From CAZGAH01 sp964523295 (GTDB lineage: Bacteria > Desulfobacterota > Desulfovibrionia > Desulfovibrionales > Desulfovibrionaceae), in NCBI GenBank assembly GCA_964523295.1, contig CAZGAH010000036.1, positions 1 through 39,677 of the forward strand: a stretch of 39,677 nucleotides of DNA, given 5' to 3'. Position numbers and translations under genes: made by a program. The number at the start of each line of letters is the position of its first letter. Position 1 is the stretch's first letter. The notes under the pieces were generated by a model. That model worked only from the letters and a program-made list of their open reading frames with translations. It was not told the origin of the DNA and ran no database searches. Of the stretch, positions 17,354 to 25,400 are shown piece after piece.

Positions 17354-18604
17354 ATGAACCTTGACGCCCTTGAATTGGAAGCGCTCGTGCGCGAGCGGAG
17401 AATCAGGACGGTGTTTCAGCCCATGGTCTCGGTCAAGCGCAAGGCGGTGTTCGCCGTAGAGGCCTTGAGTCGCGGGCTGTCACGCGACGGAAAGGGCCTC
17501 GTTGCACCGGGAGTGTTATTTGCCGCGGCCGGAGCTGCCGGGCGTCGCCTTGAGCTGGACCGACTCTGCCGCGAGTGTGCCCTGGCGAGCTTTCAGCCCC
17601 TGCACGAGCGGGAAAAAAGTCTGATTCTGAGCATCAATCTCGATGTCTCCACGCTCAATCCCGAGTCCGCGTGCTCGAGAGTCCTGCTCGGGCAGGTGCA
17701 GCAGTACGGCATCGACCCGAACAACGTATTGATCGAGATCATCGAATCCGAGGTCGAGGACACGCAGTCCCTGCTCGACTTCATCGAGTTCTATCGCGCG
17801 CAGGGTTTTCTCATCGCCATCGACGACATCGGCGCCGGGCATTCGAACCTGGATCGCGTGGCCTTCATCAAGCCCGACGTCATCAAGGTGGATCGCTCGC
17901 TCATCAGCGACATAGACAAGGGATTCCGCAAACTCGAAATCACCAGATCGCTGGCCAGTCTGGGGCGAAAGGTCGGGGCACTGGTCGTGGCCGAGGGTGT
18001 GGAGCGCGTAGAGGAGGCCATGCAACTGCTGGAGCTTGGCGTGGACGTCTTTCAGGGATTCTATTTCGCCCGGCCTGCTCCGGCCGGCGAAGCCTGCCGG
18101 AAAGCGCCGCAGACGGTGAACGCTCTGGCCGAGTCGTTCAAGCGCCACCGGTTGGCCTCTATTTCAGAACGCCGGCGCCGTCACGAACGCTACGAGGTGA
18201 TACTCCGCGAGTTGCTCAGGTCGCTGGAAAACACGGAGCATCCGGCAAGCCCGGAGTCCGCGCTCATAGGCTTTCTCACCGCCTATCCCAACGTGGAGTG
18301 CCTGTACGTGCTCGACGAGGCCGGGTTGCAGTGCAGCGACACCATCTGCAACCCGTTTCGCATCGCCGAGCACAAACGCTTTCTCTACCAGCCCGCACAG
18401 CGCGGCACCGACCACTCGCTCAAGGATTATTTCCTGCCCTTGCAGGCGGGACTACAGCGCTTTACCACCGACGAATACATCTCCCTGGCCTCGGGCAATC
18501 TCTGCACCACCATCTCGGCGCGGTACCTGGCCAAAGACAAGGTGGCGCGTATCGCCTGCATGGACATCAGCACCGGACAGGCCGATGCGGTGGGCCTTGC
18601 GTAA
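17354..18604 (+). CDS. EAL-domain c-di-GMP phosphodiesterase with C-terminal sensor domain
   Basis: A 416-residue cytoplasmic protein. The EAL domain spans about 10-255 and its catalytic set appears complete: EALSRG (Glu near 36), SINLDVSTLN, EIIESE, DDIGAGHSN near 156, KVDRSL, AEGVE and QGFYFARP. It should hydrolyse c-di-GMP to pGpG. After a charged helix (about 260-300) comes a domain of about 110 residues that looks like a PAS/Cache-type ligand pocket (NVECLYVLDEAGLQCSDTI...ARIACMDIS), similar in position to the sensor domain after EAL in the YkuI-type proteins. The ATG at 17354 fits the family length although the ribosome site is poor. The gene is not in an operon: the next genes converge from the other strand. 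Confidence 0.82.
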   Translation: MNLDALELEALVRERRIRTVFQPMVSVKRKAVFAVEALSRGLSRDGKGLVAPGVLFAAAGAAGRRLELDRLCRECALASFQPLHEREKSLILSINLDVSTLNPESACSRVLLGQVQQYGIDPNNVLIEIIESEVEDTQSLLDFIEFYRAQGFLIAIDDIGAGHSNLDRVAFIKPDVIKVDRSLISDIDKGFRKLEITRSLASLGRKVGALVVAEGVERVEEAMQLLELGVDVFQGFYFARPAPAGEACRKAPQTVNALAESFKRHRLASISERRRRHERYEVILRELLRSLENTEHPASPESALIGFLTAYPNVECLYVLDEAGLQCSDTICNPFRIAEHKRFLYQPAQRGTDHSLKDYFLPLQAGLQRFTTDEYISLASGNLCTTISARYLAKDKVARIACMDISTGQADAVGLA

Positions 18605-18620
18605 CGACCGCATCCGCGGG

Positions 18621-20348
18621 CTATGGCCGGCAAAACAAGACGCCCGCGCCGCCACCGCCAGGCATTGTGCAGAAGCCTCGCAACGACGCGCCCTCGCGGT
18701 CGGTCAGCCGACAGGGGGCGCCCTGGCGCAACCCGCGACAGGCGTCGACCGCCTCCGGCGGCGGCGAGTGCGGCCGCTCGCGCGGCTGGCAGGCCAGGGG
18801 CGCGCGACCGTCGGGGGGCTGGTTGCAGATGCCGGGCACGATTTCGCCGCTGCGTCGGTGCGCCCGGCAGGCATCGTTCAGGCGCTTGCCCTGGCAGGCG
18901 GCAACGGCCTCGGCTGGCGGATGTCTTCCGGCAGGGCCTGCGTCGTCGCCAGGGGGGCGACCGGGCGGAAAAGCCTCGTCGCGCGGCGATAATGGTTCAT
19001 CCCGGTCGCGCCCGTCCGGGCGTGGTGGCGGGACCGGCCCGGGGGATTCCGGAGACGCCTCCCGGGACGGGAGCTCTCGCTCCACCTCCGGCGCCAGCGC
19101 AGACGCCGTTGATGCCGCTTCCGGCCTCGTGGCCGCAGATTCCGGCTCCGTTATCTGCGTCGTGGTCGAGGCGTGGGGTGATTGCGTCTGAGCTGCGGGG
19201 GGCGGCGTCGCGGCCGGGAACGCCGCGGACTGCGGAGCGCTCTGCGACGACATCCAATTCGTACGCGACAATCCGACGAAAAGGAGCAGCCCAAGCAGGG
19301 CGACCGCGGCGACCAGGGGCCACAACAGGGGCTTTCGCGTCGGGCGGAATGCTCCGTCAGCGTCGCGGACGTCCAGTCTCGACGGGTTCCCGTCGGTGGA
19401 ACGGGCGGCGAAGGCGCGCAGCGCCGCGGCCATATCCGCGGCCGTTGCGTAGCGTGCGTCCTGGTCATGCGCCGCGGCCTTGAGGATGATCGATTCCAGT
19501 TCCTCGGGAACCCAGGGTGCCACCGTGCGCGGACGGCGCAGGGTGCCGTCGAAAATGCTCCGCACAATCTCAGCCGTACGCCCCCGGAAGGCCGGGCACA
19601 GGGTCGCGAACTCGTAGAGCGAGAGCCCCAGGCTGTAGATATCGCTGCGCGGCCCGGCCTGGCCGTCGAACTGCTCCGGAGCCATGTAGCGCAGCGTGCC
19701 GGTCAATCCGGTAGTCTGAACCGCGGACCCGGCGGAAAGAAATCTGGCCAGTCCGAAGTCCGTGATCATGGCGATGGAGCGCGCGTCGAGCAGAAGATTG
19801 GCCGGCTTGATGTCGCGGTGGACTGCGCCCTGGGCGTGCGCGAAGGCCAGAGCGTCGGCAATCTGGGCCGTGAGCGTCGCAATATTCACGTAGAAGCCAG
19901 GACCAGGCCGCGGCGGCAAGACTTCCGGCTCGAGTTCTCCACCGGGCGACGCGTGGCGCAAACGTCCGACCAGGGCCGCCAGATCCGGCGTCTCGCCCGT
20001 GCGCAGATTCCGGGCCAGCCAGGCGATCAACCGGTCCCAGCTCACGGCCTGCGCGTATTGCATGGCATAATACTGCAAGCCCTGCTCTTCGCCGACGCTG
20101 AAGACCGGGACAATATTCGGGTGCTGCAAGCTCGCCGCCACGCGCGCCTCGCGCTGGAAGCGCCGCCGCAGCTCGTCATTCCCAGCAAGGCCGTGCGCCG
20201 GCAGGGCTGGCAGCACCTTCAAGGCCACGCGACGCCCCAGGGACAGCTGTTCGGCCTCGTACACGACGCCCATGCCTCCGCGACCGATTTCCCGAATGAT
20301 CCGGAACTCCCCCAGGCGCTCGGGTCGCCGCGGGATACTGCCGGACAT
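18621..20348 (-). CDS. Membrane Ser/Thr protein kinase with extracytoplasmic Cys repeats
   Basis: A 575-residue Hanks-type kinase, one membrane segment and an outer tail. The kinase domain (about 14-310) has the Gly loop IGRGGMGVVYEAE, catalytic Lys44 (VALKVL), HRDIKPANLL, DFGLARF, the APEQF motif and an activation loop rich in Thr. About 55 extra residues separate the hinge from the HRD helix. A membrane helix follows (LLWPLVAAVALLGLLLFVGL, about 338-358), then a Pro/Ser/Thr-rich linker and two copies of a unit starting PPAEAVAACQG / PPPEAVDACRG, each with four Cys. These may bind an outside signal or another protein (inference). Relatives usually have about 40 more residues at the amino end; that part is present upstream but in another frame. 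It is the second gene after an ECF-like sigma factor, which it may phosphorylate. Confidence 0.85.
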   Translation of the reverse strand: MSGSIPRRPERLGEFRIIREIGRGGMGVVYEAEQLSLGRRVALKVLPALPAHGLAGNDELRRRFQREARVAASLQHPNIVPVFSVGEEQGLQYYAMQYAQAVSWDRLIAWLARNLRTGETPDLAALVGRLRHASPGGELEPEVLPPRPGPGFYVNIATLTAQIADALAFAHAQGAVHRDIKPANLLLDARSIAMITDFGLARFLSAGSAVQTTGLTGTLRYMAPEQFDGQAGPRSDIYSLGLSLYEFATLCPAFRGRTAEIVRSIFDGTLRRPRTVAPWVPEELESIILKAAAHDQDARYATAADMAAALRAFAARSTDGNPSRLDVRDADGAFRPTRKPLLWPLVAAVALLGLLLFVGLSRTNWMSSQSAPQSAAFPAATPPPAAQTQSPHASTTTQITEPESAATRPEAASTASALAPEVERELPSREASPESPGPVPPPRPDGRDRDEPLSPRDEAFPPGRPPGDDAGPAGRHPPAEAVAACQGKRLNDACRAHRRSGEIVPGICNQPPDGRAPLACQPRERPHSPPPEAVDACRGLRQGAPCRLTDREGASLRGFCTMPGGGGAGVLFCRP

Positions 20349-20445
20349 ACTCCTCGATGGCCGGGTTCTCGCCCCGCCGCAGCCGCTCGGCGTACTCTGT
20401 GGCCAGGCGTTCGACCGGCTCGCGCATCAGGTCCGTATCCGGCAT
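20176..20445 (-). other. Kinase amino-terminal segment in a different reading frame
   Basis: A 90-codon frame starts at ATG 20445, 16 bases after the sigma-factor stop, with a good GGGGGA ribosome site. Its first ~36 residues, including ERLATEYAERLRRGENPAIEEYVRQYP, are the short helical segment that normally precedes this class of kinase. The kinase itself continues in another frame from ATG 20348, which has only a badly spaced ribosome site. The two frames differ by one base, so either an indel has occurred or ribosomes switch frames. After the QYP the segment has no family similarity. Confidence 0.5.
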
Positions 20446-20461
20446 CGCTATCCCCCGTCGC

Positions 20462-21133
20462 TTATCCCAGCGAGTACGCTTCCAGAAGCGGTTTGAGCCG
20501 GCGCAGGGCTCTGACATAGCGGATGCTGGCCGCCTTTTGCCCGATGTGCAGCACAGCGGCCACCTCGCTGTTGCTCAATTCCTCGAAATGCCGCAGGGCC
20601 AGCACCTCCTGGTCCAGTGGTTCCATGGTCTCGATGGCCCGATGCACCAGGCCCCGCAGCTCCCCCCGGACAACGGCGCCGCTCGGTGAACTGGCGACAC
20701 CGAACAGCGCGTCGGCGATGGAATTCGCCGTGCGCGAGGCGTGGAGCGGCTGCGCGGCGCGCTCGCAACGAATATCCCGGCGGGCTGCGCCCAGATGCCG
20801 ACGATGCGTATCGGTCAGAGTCTGGCAGAGCACCATCCGCAACCAGAGAAATACCGGGCCCTCGAATTCGCGGGCAAAATACTCCAGACGCTGCGATGCA
20901 GCCAGATAGGCCTCCTGGAGCACATCCTCAGCGGCGATCCGGCGACTCAGCCGCCTGTCGATACGAAAATGCACGATACGCAGCAGTCGCTCCCGATGGG
21001 ACTCGAAGCACAACGCCAGGGCCTGGCGATCGCCCGCGCGGCAGCGTCGCTCCAGCTCGGCGGCCAGGTCGCCCGCGCCGGCCGCCAGGTCGTCCGCCCC
21101 GGGCGCCCCGGGCGTCGGACCGGACGGCGTCAT
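20462..21133 (-). CDS. ECF-type RNA polymerase sigma factor
   Basis: A 223-residue sigma-70 family factor. Region 2 spans about 30-115 (DRQALALCFESHRERLL, AAEDVLQEAYLAA, FLWLRMVLCQTL); region 4 spans about 165-220 (LDQEVLALRHFEELSNSEVAAVLHI, then a recognition helix and ALRRLKPLLE). The long linker and the sequence type resemble the sigma factors that sit beside Ser/Thr kinases, as in the ECF43-like and planctomycete-type groups. In Vibrio parahaemolyticus EcfP is activated by phosphorylation by its partner kinase; here region 2.2 keeps normal acidic residues (AED), so dependence on phosphorylation is not certain. No anti-sigma factor gene is seen. It is first in the operon with the kinase and diverges from a secreted DUF1566 gene, a likely target. 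The ribosome site is weak. Confidence 0.85.
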   Translation of the reverse strand: MTPSGPTPGAPGADDLAAGAGDLAAELERRCRAGDRQALALCFESHRERLLRIVHFRIDRRLSRRIAAEDVLQEAYLAASQRLEYFAREFEGPVFLWLRMVLCQTLTDTHRRHLGAARRDIRCERAAQPLHASRTANSIADALFGVASSPSGAVVRGELRGLVHRAIETMEPLDQEVLALRHFEELSNSEVAAVLHIGQKAASIRYVRALRRLKPLLEAYSLG

Positions 21134-21225
21134 CGCTTCCGCCCGCGTGAGGTGGTGAACCAGTCCATACGCGGCACCCTATGTCGTCAAGGGCGTCTCG
21201 GGCAAGAGTGGAAGGGGCCGACAAA

Positions 21226-21260
21226 AAAATATTCCGCGCCCGTAGAAAATGCTCCGCGCC
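21226..21260 (+). promoter_or_regulatory. Tandem direct repeat in the divergent promoter region
   Basis: AAAATATTCCGCGCC (21226-21240) and AAAATGCTCCGCGCC (21246-21260) match at 13 of 15 positions on a 20-base period, about two helical turns. They lie between the sigma-factor start and the DUF1566 start, 61 bases before the latter. They could be a regulator site or part of an ECF-type promoter. Confidence 0.45.
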
Positions 21261-21320
21261 TGCGTTCCTGTTCTCAGAGGCTGATTCCTGGCGACGCACT
21301 CGAAACCAAAGGAGGCTGTC

Positions 21321-22583
21321 ATGTATTACCTGTGTATTCTCTGCCTGCTGATCGCGAGCACGGCCCATTGCGCGGAAACCACCCTGTCCTACGCCGTCGT
21401 CGACACCGGACAGGGCGCCTGCTTCGATGACCAGGGCCGGATCGAGCCGCCGCATCCGGGGGAACCGTTTTTCGGGCAGGACGCGCAAGTCCAGCGGGCG
21501 GCCCCGCGCTACGTCCCGAGCGAGGACCGCAAGACCGTCTACGACCGGGTCACCGGCCTGACCTGGCAGCGCAGTCCGGATACCGACGGCGACGCCGTGC
21601 TCACCAGTCGGGACAAGCTCACCTGGCGACAAGCCAGGACCCTGCCCTCGCGACTGAACGCCGCCAGGTACGGCGGGTATGACGACTGGCGCCTGCCCAC
21701 GATCAAGCAGCTCTACTCGCTGATCCTGTTCTCAGGCCGCGATCCGGATCCCCGGGCCACGACCGGGCAGCGCCCGTTCATCGACACCCGCCACTTCGCC
21801 TTCGCCTACGGCGATCCCAGCCAGGGCGAGCGGCTCATCGACGCGCAGTATGCCTCGAGCACGCGCTACGTCGGCGAATCCGGACAAGGCGGCAAGCTCT
21901 TTGGCGTCAACTTCGCCGACGGCCGCATCAAGGGTTACGACCTGCTCATGCCCGGCCGCAGCGTCGCCAAGACCTTCTTCGTCCAACTGGTGCGCGGCAA
22001 TCCGGAGTACGGAATCAACGACTTCCAGGACAACGAGGACGGCACGATTCTCGACCGCGCCACCGGTCTGACCTGGAGCAAGGACGACAGCGGCCGGCTC
22101 ATGAACTGGAAGTCCGCCCTGGCCTGGGTGCAGGAGCAGAATGCGCAGCGCTACCGCGGATACGACGACTGGCGCCTGCCCGACGCGAAGGAGCTACAAA
22201 GCATCGTGGACTACGGCCGCGCCCCGGATGCGACGCGCTCGCCCGCCATCGATCCGCTCTTCCGCTGCACGCCGCTCCGCAATGAGCTCGGGCAGCAGGA
22301 CTACCCCTATTATTGGACCAGCACCACGCACATCGCCCAGGCGCCGGCCAACAACAGCGGACGCATCGCCAACGGCCGCAATGCCGTATACATCGCCTTC
22401 GGTCGCGCGGCCGGGTGGATGCAGGGACCGGACGGACGCCGCTACGTCGACATCCACGGCGCCGGCTCCCAACGCAGCGACCCCAAGGCCGGTGATCCCG
22501 AAAACTTCCGCCAAGGCCGCGGCCCCCAGGGCGACATAGTCCGCATCCACAACGCGGTCCGCCTCGTGCGCCGTGATCTGTAA
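21321..22583 (+). CDS. Secreted DUF1566 (Lcl-like) domain protein
   Basis: A 420-residue exported protein with signal peptide MYYLCILCLLIASTAHCAE. Two DUF1566 units follow. The first has YDRVTGLTWQ and GGYDDWRLPTIKQLYSLI (about 75-140); the second has LDRATGLTWSKDD and RGYDDWRLPDAKELQSIVDY (about 245-300), with a longer tail ending HNAVRLVRRDL. The domain is found in Legionella Lcl, a collagen-like adhesin, and in many lipoproteins and surface proteins; its fold is related to C-type lectin-like or sulfatase-modifying domains (family knowledge). The function here is unknown. GGAGG precedes the ATG. It diverges from the sigma/kinase operon with a 187-base gap holding a direct repeat, so co-regulation is plausible. 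A good intrinsic terminator follows. Confidence 0.8.
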   Translation: MYYLCILCLLIASTAHCAETTLSYAVVDTGQGACFDDQGRIEPPHPGEPFFGQDAQVQRAAPRYVPSEDRKTVYDRVTGLTWQRSPDTDGDAVLTSRDKLTWRQARTLPSRLNAARYGGYDDWRLPTIKQLYSLILFSGRDPDPRATTGQRPFIDTRHFAFAYGDPSQGERLIDAQYASSTRYVGESGQGGKLFGVNFADGRIKGYDLLMPGRSVAKTFFVQLVRGNPEYGINDFQDNEDGTILDRATGLTWSKDDSGRLMNWKSALAWVQEQNAQRYRGYDDWRLPDAKELQSIVDYGRAPDATRSPAIDPLFRCTPLRNELGQQDYPYYWTSTTHIAQAPANNSGRIANGRNAVYIAFGRAAGWMQGPDGRRYVDIHGAGSQRSDPKAGDPENFRQGRGPQGDIVRIHNAVRLVRRDL

Positions 22584-22604
22584 GCGGCCTTGCGGCAAAC
22601 GTTG

Positions 22605-22628
22605 AAAGGCCGGCTTGTGCCGGCCTTT
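22605..22628 (+). terminator. Intrinsic terminator after the DUF1566 gene
   Basis: AAAGGCCGGC (22605-22614) and GCCGGCCTTT (22619-22628) form a perfect 10-bp stem with a TTGT loop, 22 bases after the stop. The 3' arm ends in TTT followed by GCTAATT. Confidence 0.85.
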
Positions 22629-22765
22629 GCTAATTGGTGAAAAAAATAAATCAGAGACAATGAGATATTCAAGGCATGCCAATTCCGATGTGTCGAACGA
22701 CACTTTACAATAATTTATAAGTAGTTTTATAAAGTTGATTCTTTGAGTAATAATTATAGGACAGT

Positions 22766-22800
22766 GCCGGAGAAAGAGACCCTCAGGCCCCTTCTCCGGC
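22766..22800 (-). terminator. Probable terminator after ppsA
   Basis: GCCGGAGAA (22766-22774) pairs with TTCTCCGGC (22792-22800) across a 17-base loop. It lies 38 bases beyond the ppsA stop, and the sequence after it on the minus strand is AT-rich. Confidence 0.6.
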
Positions 22801-22837
22801 GTACGATCTGCCTATACCGCAGCCCCGTCGACCCTGA

Positions 22838-25249
22838 TCAGGCAATGCCAAGTCGTTTTTCCAGATCCGCTACGATCAGCGTAGTTTTCAGCACGGTGTC
22901 GGGGTTGAGCGACATGGACTGGATGCCGCATTCGACCACGAACTCCGCGAATTCCGGATAATCGCTGGGCGCCTGGCCGCAGATGCCGATGTACTTGCCC
23001 TTGCGTACGGCCACGTCGATCACCTGCTTGACCATGCGCTTCACAGCCGGATTGCGCTCGTCGTAGACGTGGGCCACGAGTGCGGAGTCGCGGTCGACGC
23101 CGAGGATAAGCTGGGTCAGGTCGTTGGTGCCGATGGAAAATCCATCGAATACGTCCAGGAACTCATCGGCCAGGATGACGTTCGAGGGGATTTCACACAT
23201 GCCGATGACCTTCAGGCCGTTTTCCCCCTGTTTGAGCCCGAACTCTGCCATGGTAGCGATGACGCGTCTGGCCTCTTCCACGGTCCGCGGGAAGGGAATC
23301 ATGACGTCAAGATTGGTCAGTCCCATGTCCTCGCGTATCTTGAGAATGGCGCGGCATTCCAGGCCGAAGGCCTCCTTGTAGTCCTTGGAATAGTAGCGCG
23401 AGGCGCCGCGCCAGCCGATCATGGGATTCTCTTCGCTGGGTTCGTAGAATTTTCCGCCGATAAGGTTCGCGTACTCGTTGGACTTGAAATCCGAAAGCCG
23501 GACGATGACCTGTTTGGGATAAAAGGCGGCGGCGAGCATTCCGACGCCTTCGGCGAGCTTGTCGACAAAAAACTCACCCTTGTCCGGATACCCGATGGTC
23601 ATGTCGGCGATGGCCCGCTTGAGAATCTCGTCGGGCAGTTCGTCGAAATTGATGAGCGCGAGCGGGTGAATCTTGATGTAGGAGTTAATGATGAACTCCT
23701 CGCGCGCCAGTCCGACCCCCTCGTTGGGGATGAGGCTTTTTTCGAACGCCTGCTCCGGGCTGGCCAGGTTCATCATGATCTTGGTCCTGGGCTTGGGCAG
23801 GGAATGCAGATCGGTCTCCACGATTTCGAATTCGAGCAGCCCGCGATACACGGTTCCTACGCTGCCCTCCGAGCAGTCCACGGTGACGCGCTCGCCGGAG
23901 GCCAGGCGGGTGGTGGCGTTGCCGGCGCCGACGATGCACGGGATGCCGAGCTCGCGGCTGACAATGGCGGCGTGACAGGTGCGACCGCCGCGGTTGGTGA
24001 CGATGGCGCCGGCGATTTTCATGATCGGTTCCCAGTCCGGGTCGGTCATGTCGGTGACGAGCACCTCGCCCTTGTTGAAATCGTGAATCATCTGGGCCGA
24101 CTTGATGACGTGCACCTTGCCCTGCCCGATGCGCTCGCCCACGGACTGCCCCTGAACGAGTACGTCGCCTTTCTGCTTAAGGAGATATTTCTTGAGCGTG
24201 GTGAGGTCCTTGAGCGAATGGACGGTCTCCGGCCGGGCCTGCACGATGAAAAGTTCTCCAGTTTTGCCGTCTTTGGCCCATTCGATGTCCATGGGCGTGA
24301 ACGAGCCATGGTGCTGCGAGTAGTGGTCCTCGATGATGCAGGCCATTTTTGCCAGTTCGATGACCTCGTCGTCGTCCAGAACCAGCCGGCGACGGTCCTC
24401 CTCGGGCACGGCCACGTTCTTCGTGGGCTGTTTGGCGTCCGTGGTGTAGACCATCTTGATGGCCTTTGCGCCCGTGCGTTTCATGATGATGGGCCGGAAC
24501 CCCTTTTTCAGCGTCGGCTTGAATACGTACCATTCGTCGGGATTGACAGCGCCCTGCACCACGTTTTCGCCCAACCCGTAGGCCCCGGTCAGAAAGACCG
24601 CGTCCTTGAATCCGGTCTCGGTATCGATGCTGAACATGACGCCGCTGGAGGCCAGGTCGCTGCGGACCATCTTCTGCACGCCAATGGAGAGCGCGATGGA
24701 AAAATGATCAAAGCCCTTGTCCTGGCGATAGGAGATGGCCCGGTTGGTGAACAGGGAGGCGAAACAGCGCTGACAGGAATCCAGCAGTTCCTCGATGCCG
24801 CGGATGTTCAGATAGGTCTCCTGCTGACCGGCAAAACTGGCGTCGGGCAGGTCTTCCGCCGTGGCGGAAGAGCGGACGGCCACGTCGACGTTCGTGCCGT
24901 ATTGTTCTTCCAGTTTGCGGTAGGCCTGAATGATGGCGCTCTGGAGTTCGGTCGGGAATTCAAGCCCGCGGATGAGTGAACGGATGCGGCTGCCGCGCTC
25001 CATGAGATTGTCCATGTCGTGCGTATCCAGGCCGTCGAGAATGCCCTTGATCTTGTCCGTGGACTGGGTGGTGTCCATGAGATGGCGATAGGCCGTGGCC
25101 GTGATGGCGAAACCGTTGGGGATGGTGATGCCCTTGGGCGTGAGGTTGCGATACATTTCGCCCAGGCTGGCATTCTTCCCGCCGACCAGGGGTACGTCCT
25201 CGATACCGAGTTCGTTGAACCACAAGATAAATGCGCTGGATTTTTCCAC
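22838..25249 (-). CDS. ppsA: Phosphoenolpyruvate synthase
   Basis: Converts pyruvate and ATP to PEP, AMP and phosphate in gluconeogenesis; 803 residues, typical length. The order is: an amino-terminal ATP-grasp nucleotide domain (LVGGKNASLGEMYRNL, VAVRSSATAEDLPDASFAGQQETYLN); the swivelling phosphohistidine domain with the catalytic His in GGRTCHAAIVSRELGIPCIVG; and a C-terminal PEP/pyruvate barrel (ENPMIGWRGASRYY, GFSIGTNDLTQLILGVDRDS, and the active Cys in GICGQAPSDYPEF). The start is GTG 25249, with AAGGAGG just before it. It lies 151 bases downstream of the ABC1 kinase gene and is followed by a hairpin. In an anaerobe growing on lactate or pyruvate this supplies PEP for biosynthesis. Confidence 0.95.
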   Translation of the reverse strand: MEKSSAFILWFNELGIEDVPLVGGKNASLGEMYRNLTPKGITIPNGFAITATAYRHLMDTTQSTDKIKGILDGLDTHDMDNLMERGSRIRSLIRGLEFPTELQSAIIQAYRKLEEQYGTNVDVAVRSSATAEDLPDASFAGQQETYLNIRGIEELLDSCQRCFASLFTNRAISYRQDKGFDHFSIALSIGVQKMVRSDLASSGVMFSIDTETGFKDAVFLTGAYGLGENVVQGAVNPDEWYVFKPTLKKGFRPIIMKRTGAKAIKMVYTTDAKQPTKNVAVPEEDRRRLVLDDDEVIELAKMACIIEDHYSQHHGSFTPMDIEWAKDGKTGELFIVQARPETVHSLKDLTTLKKYLLKQKGDVLVQGQSVGERIGQGKVHVIKSAQMIHDFNKGEVLVTDMTDPDWEPIMKIAGAIVTNRGGRTCHAAIVSRELGIPCIVGAGNATTRLASGERVTVDCSEGSVGTVYRGLLEFEIVETDLHSLPKPRTKIMMNLASPEQAFEKSLIPNEGVGLAREEFIINSYIKIHPLALINFDELPDEILKRAIADMTIGYPDKGEFFVDKLAEGVGMLAAAFYPKQVIVRLSDFKSNEYANLIGGKFYEPSEENPMIGWRGASRYYSKDYKEAFGLECRAILKIREDMGLTNLDVMIPFPRTVEEARRVIATMAEFGLKQGENGLKVIGMCEIPSNVILADEFLDVFDGFSIGTNDLTQLILGVDRDSALVAHVYDERNPAVKRMVKQVIDVAVRKGKYIGICGQAPSDYPEFAEFVVECGIQSMSLNPDTVLKTTLIVADLEKRLGIA

Positions 25250-25400
25250 GGCTACCCTCCTTGTTCAATCGTCGGATGACGCCCACGTGATCTGAAGCGG
25301 GCCTTTGCATGCACTATGGCACAAGAATCGATCGCAAGCAACCGGATTCGAAAGGAATGGGACGCCGTCAGGATGATTTCCGGCCCTGCGCCACGGACGC

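Noticed and set aside
23069..24979. 636-codon plus-strand frame inside ppsA
   Set aside because: Antisense shadow of PEP synthase; no recognisable domain.
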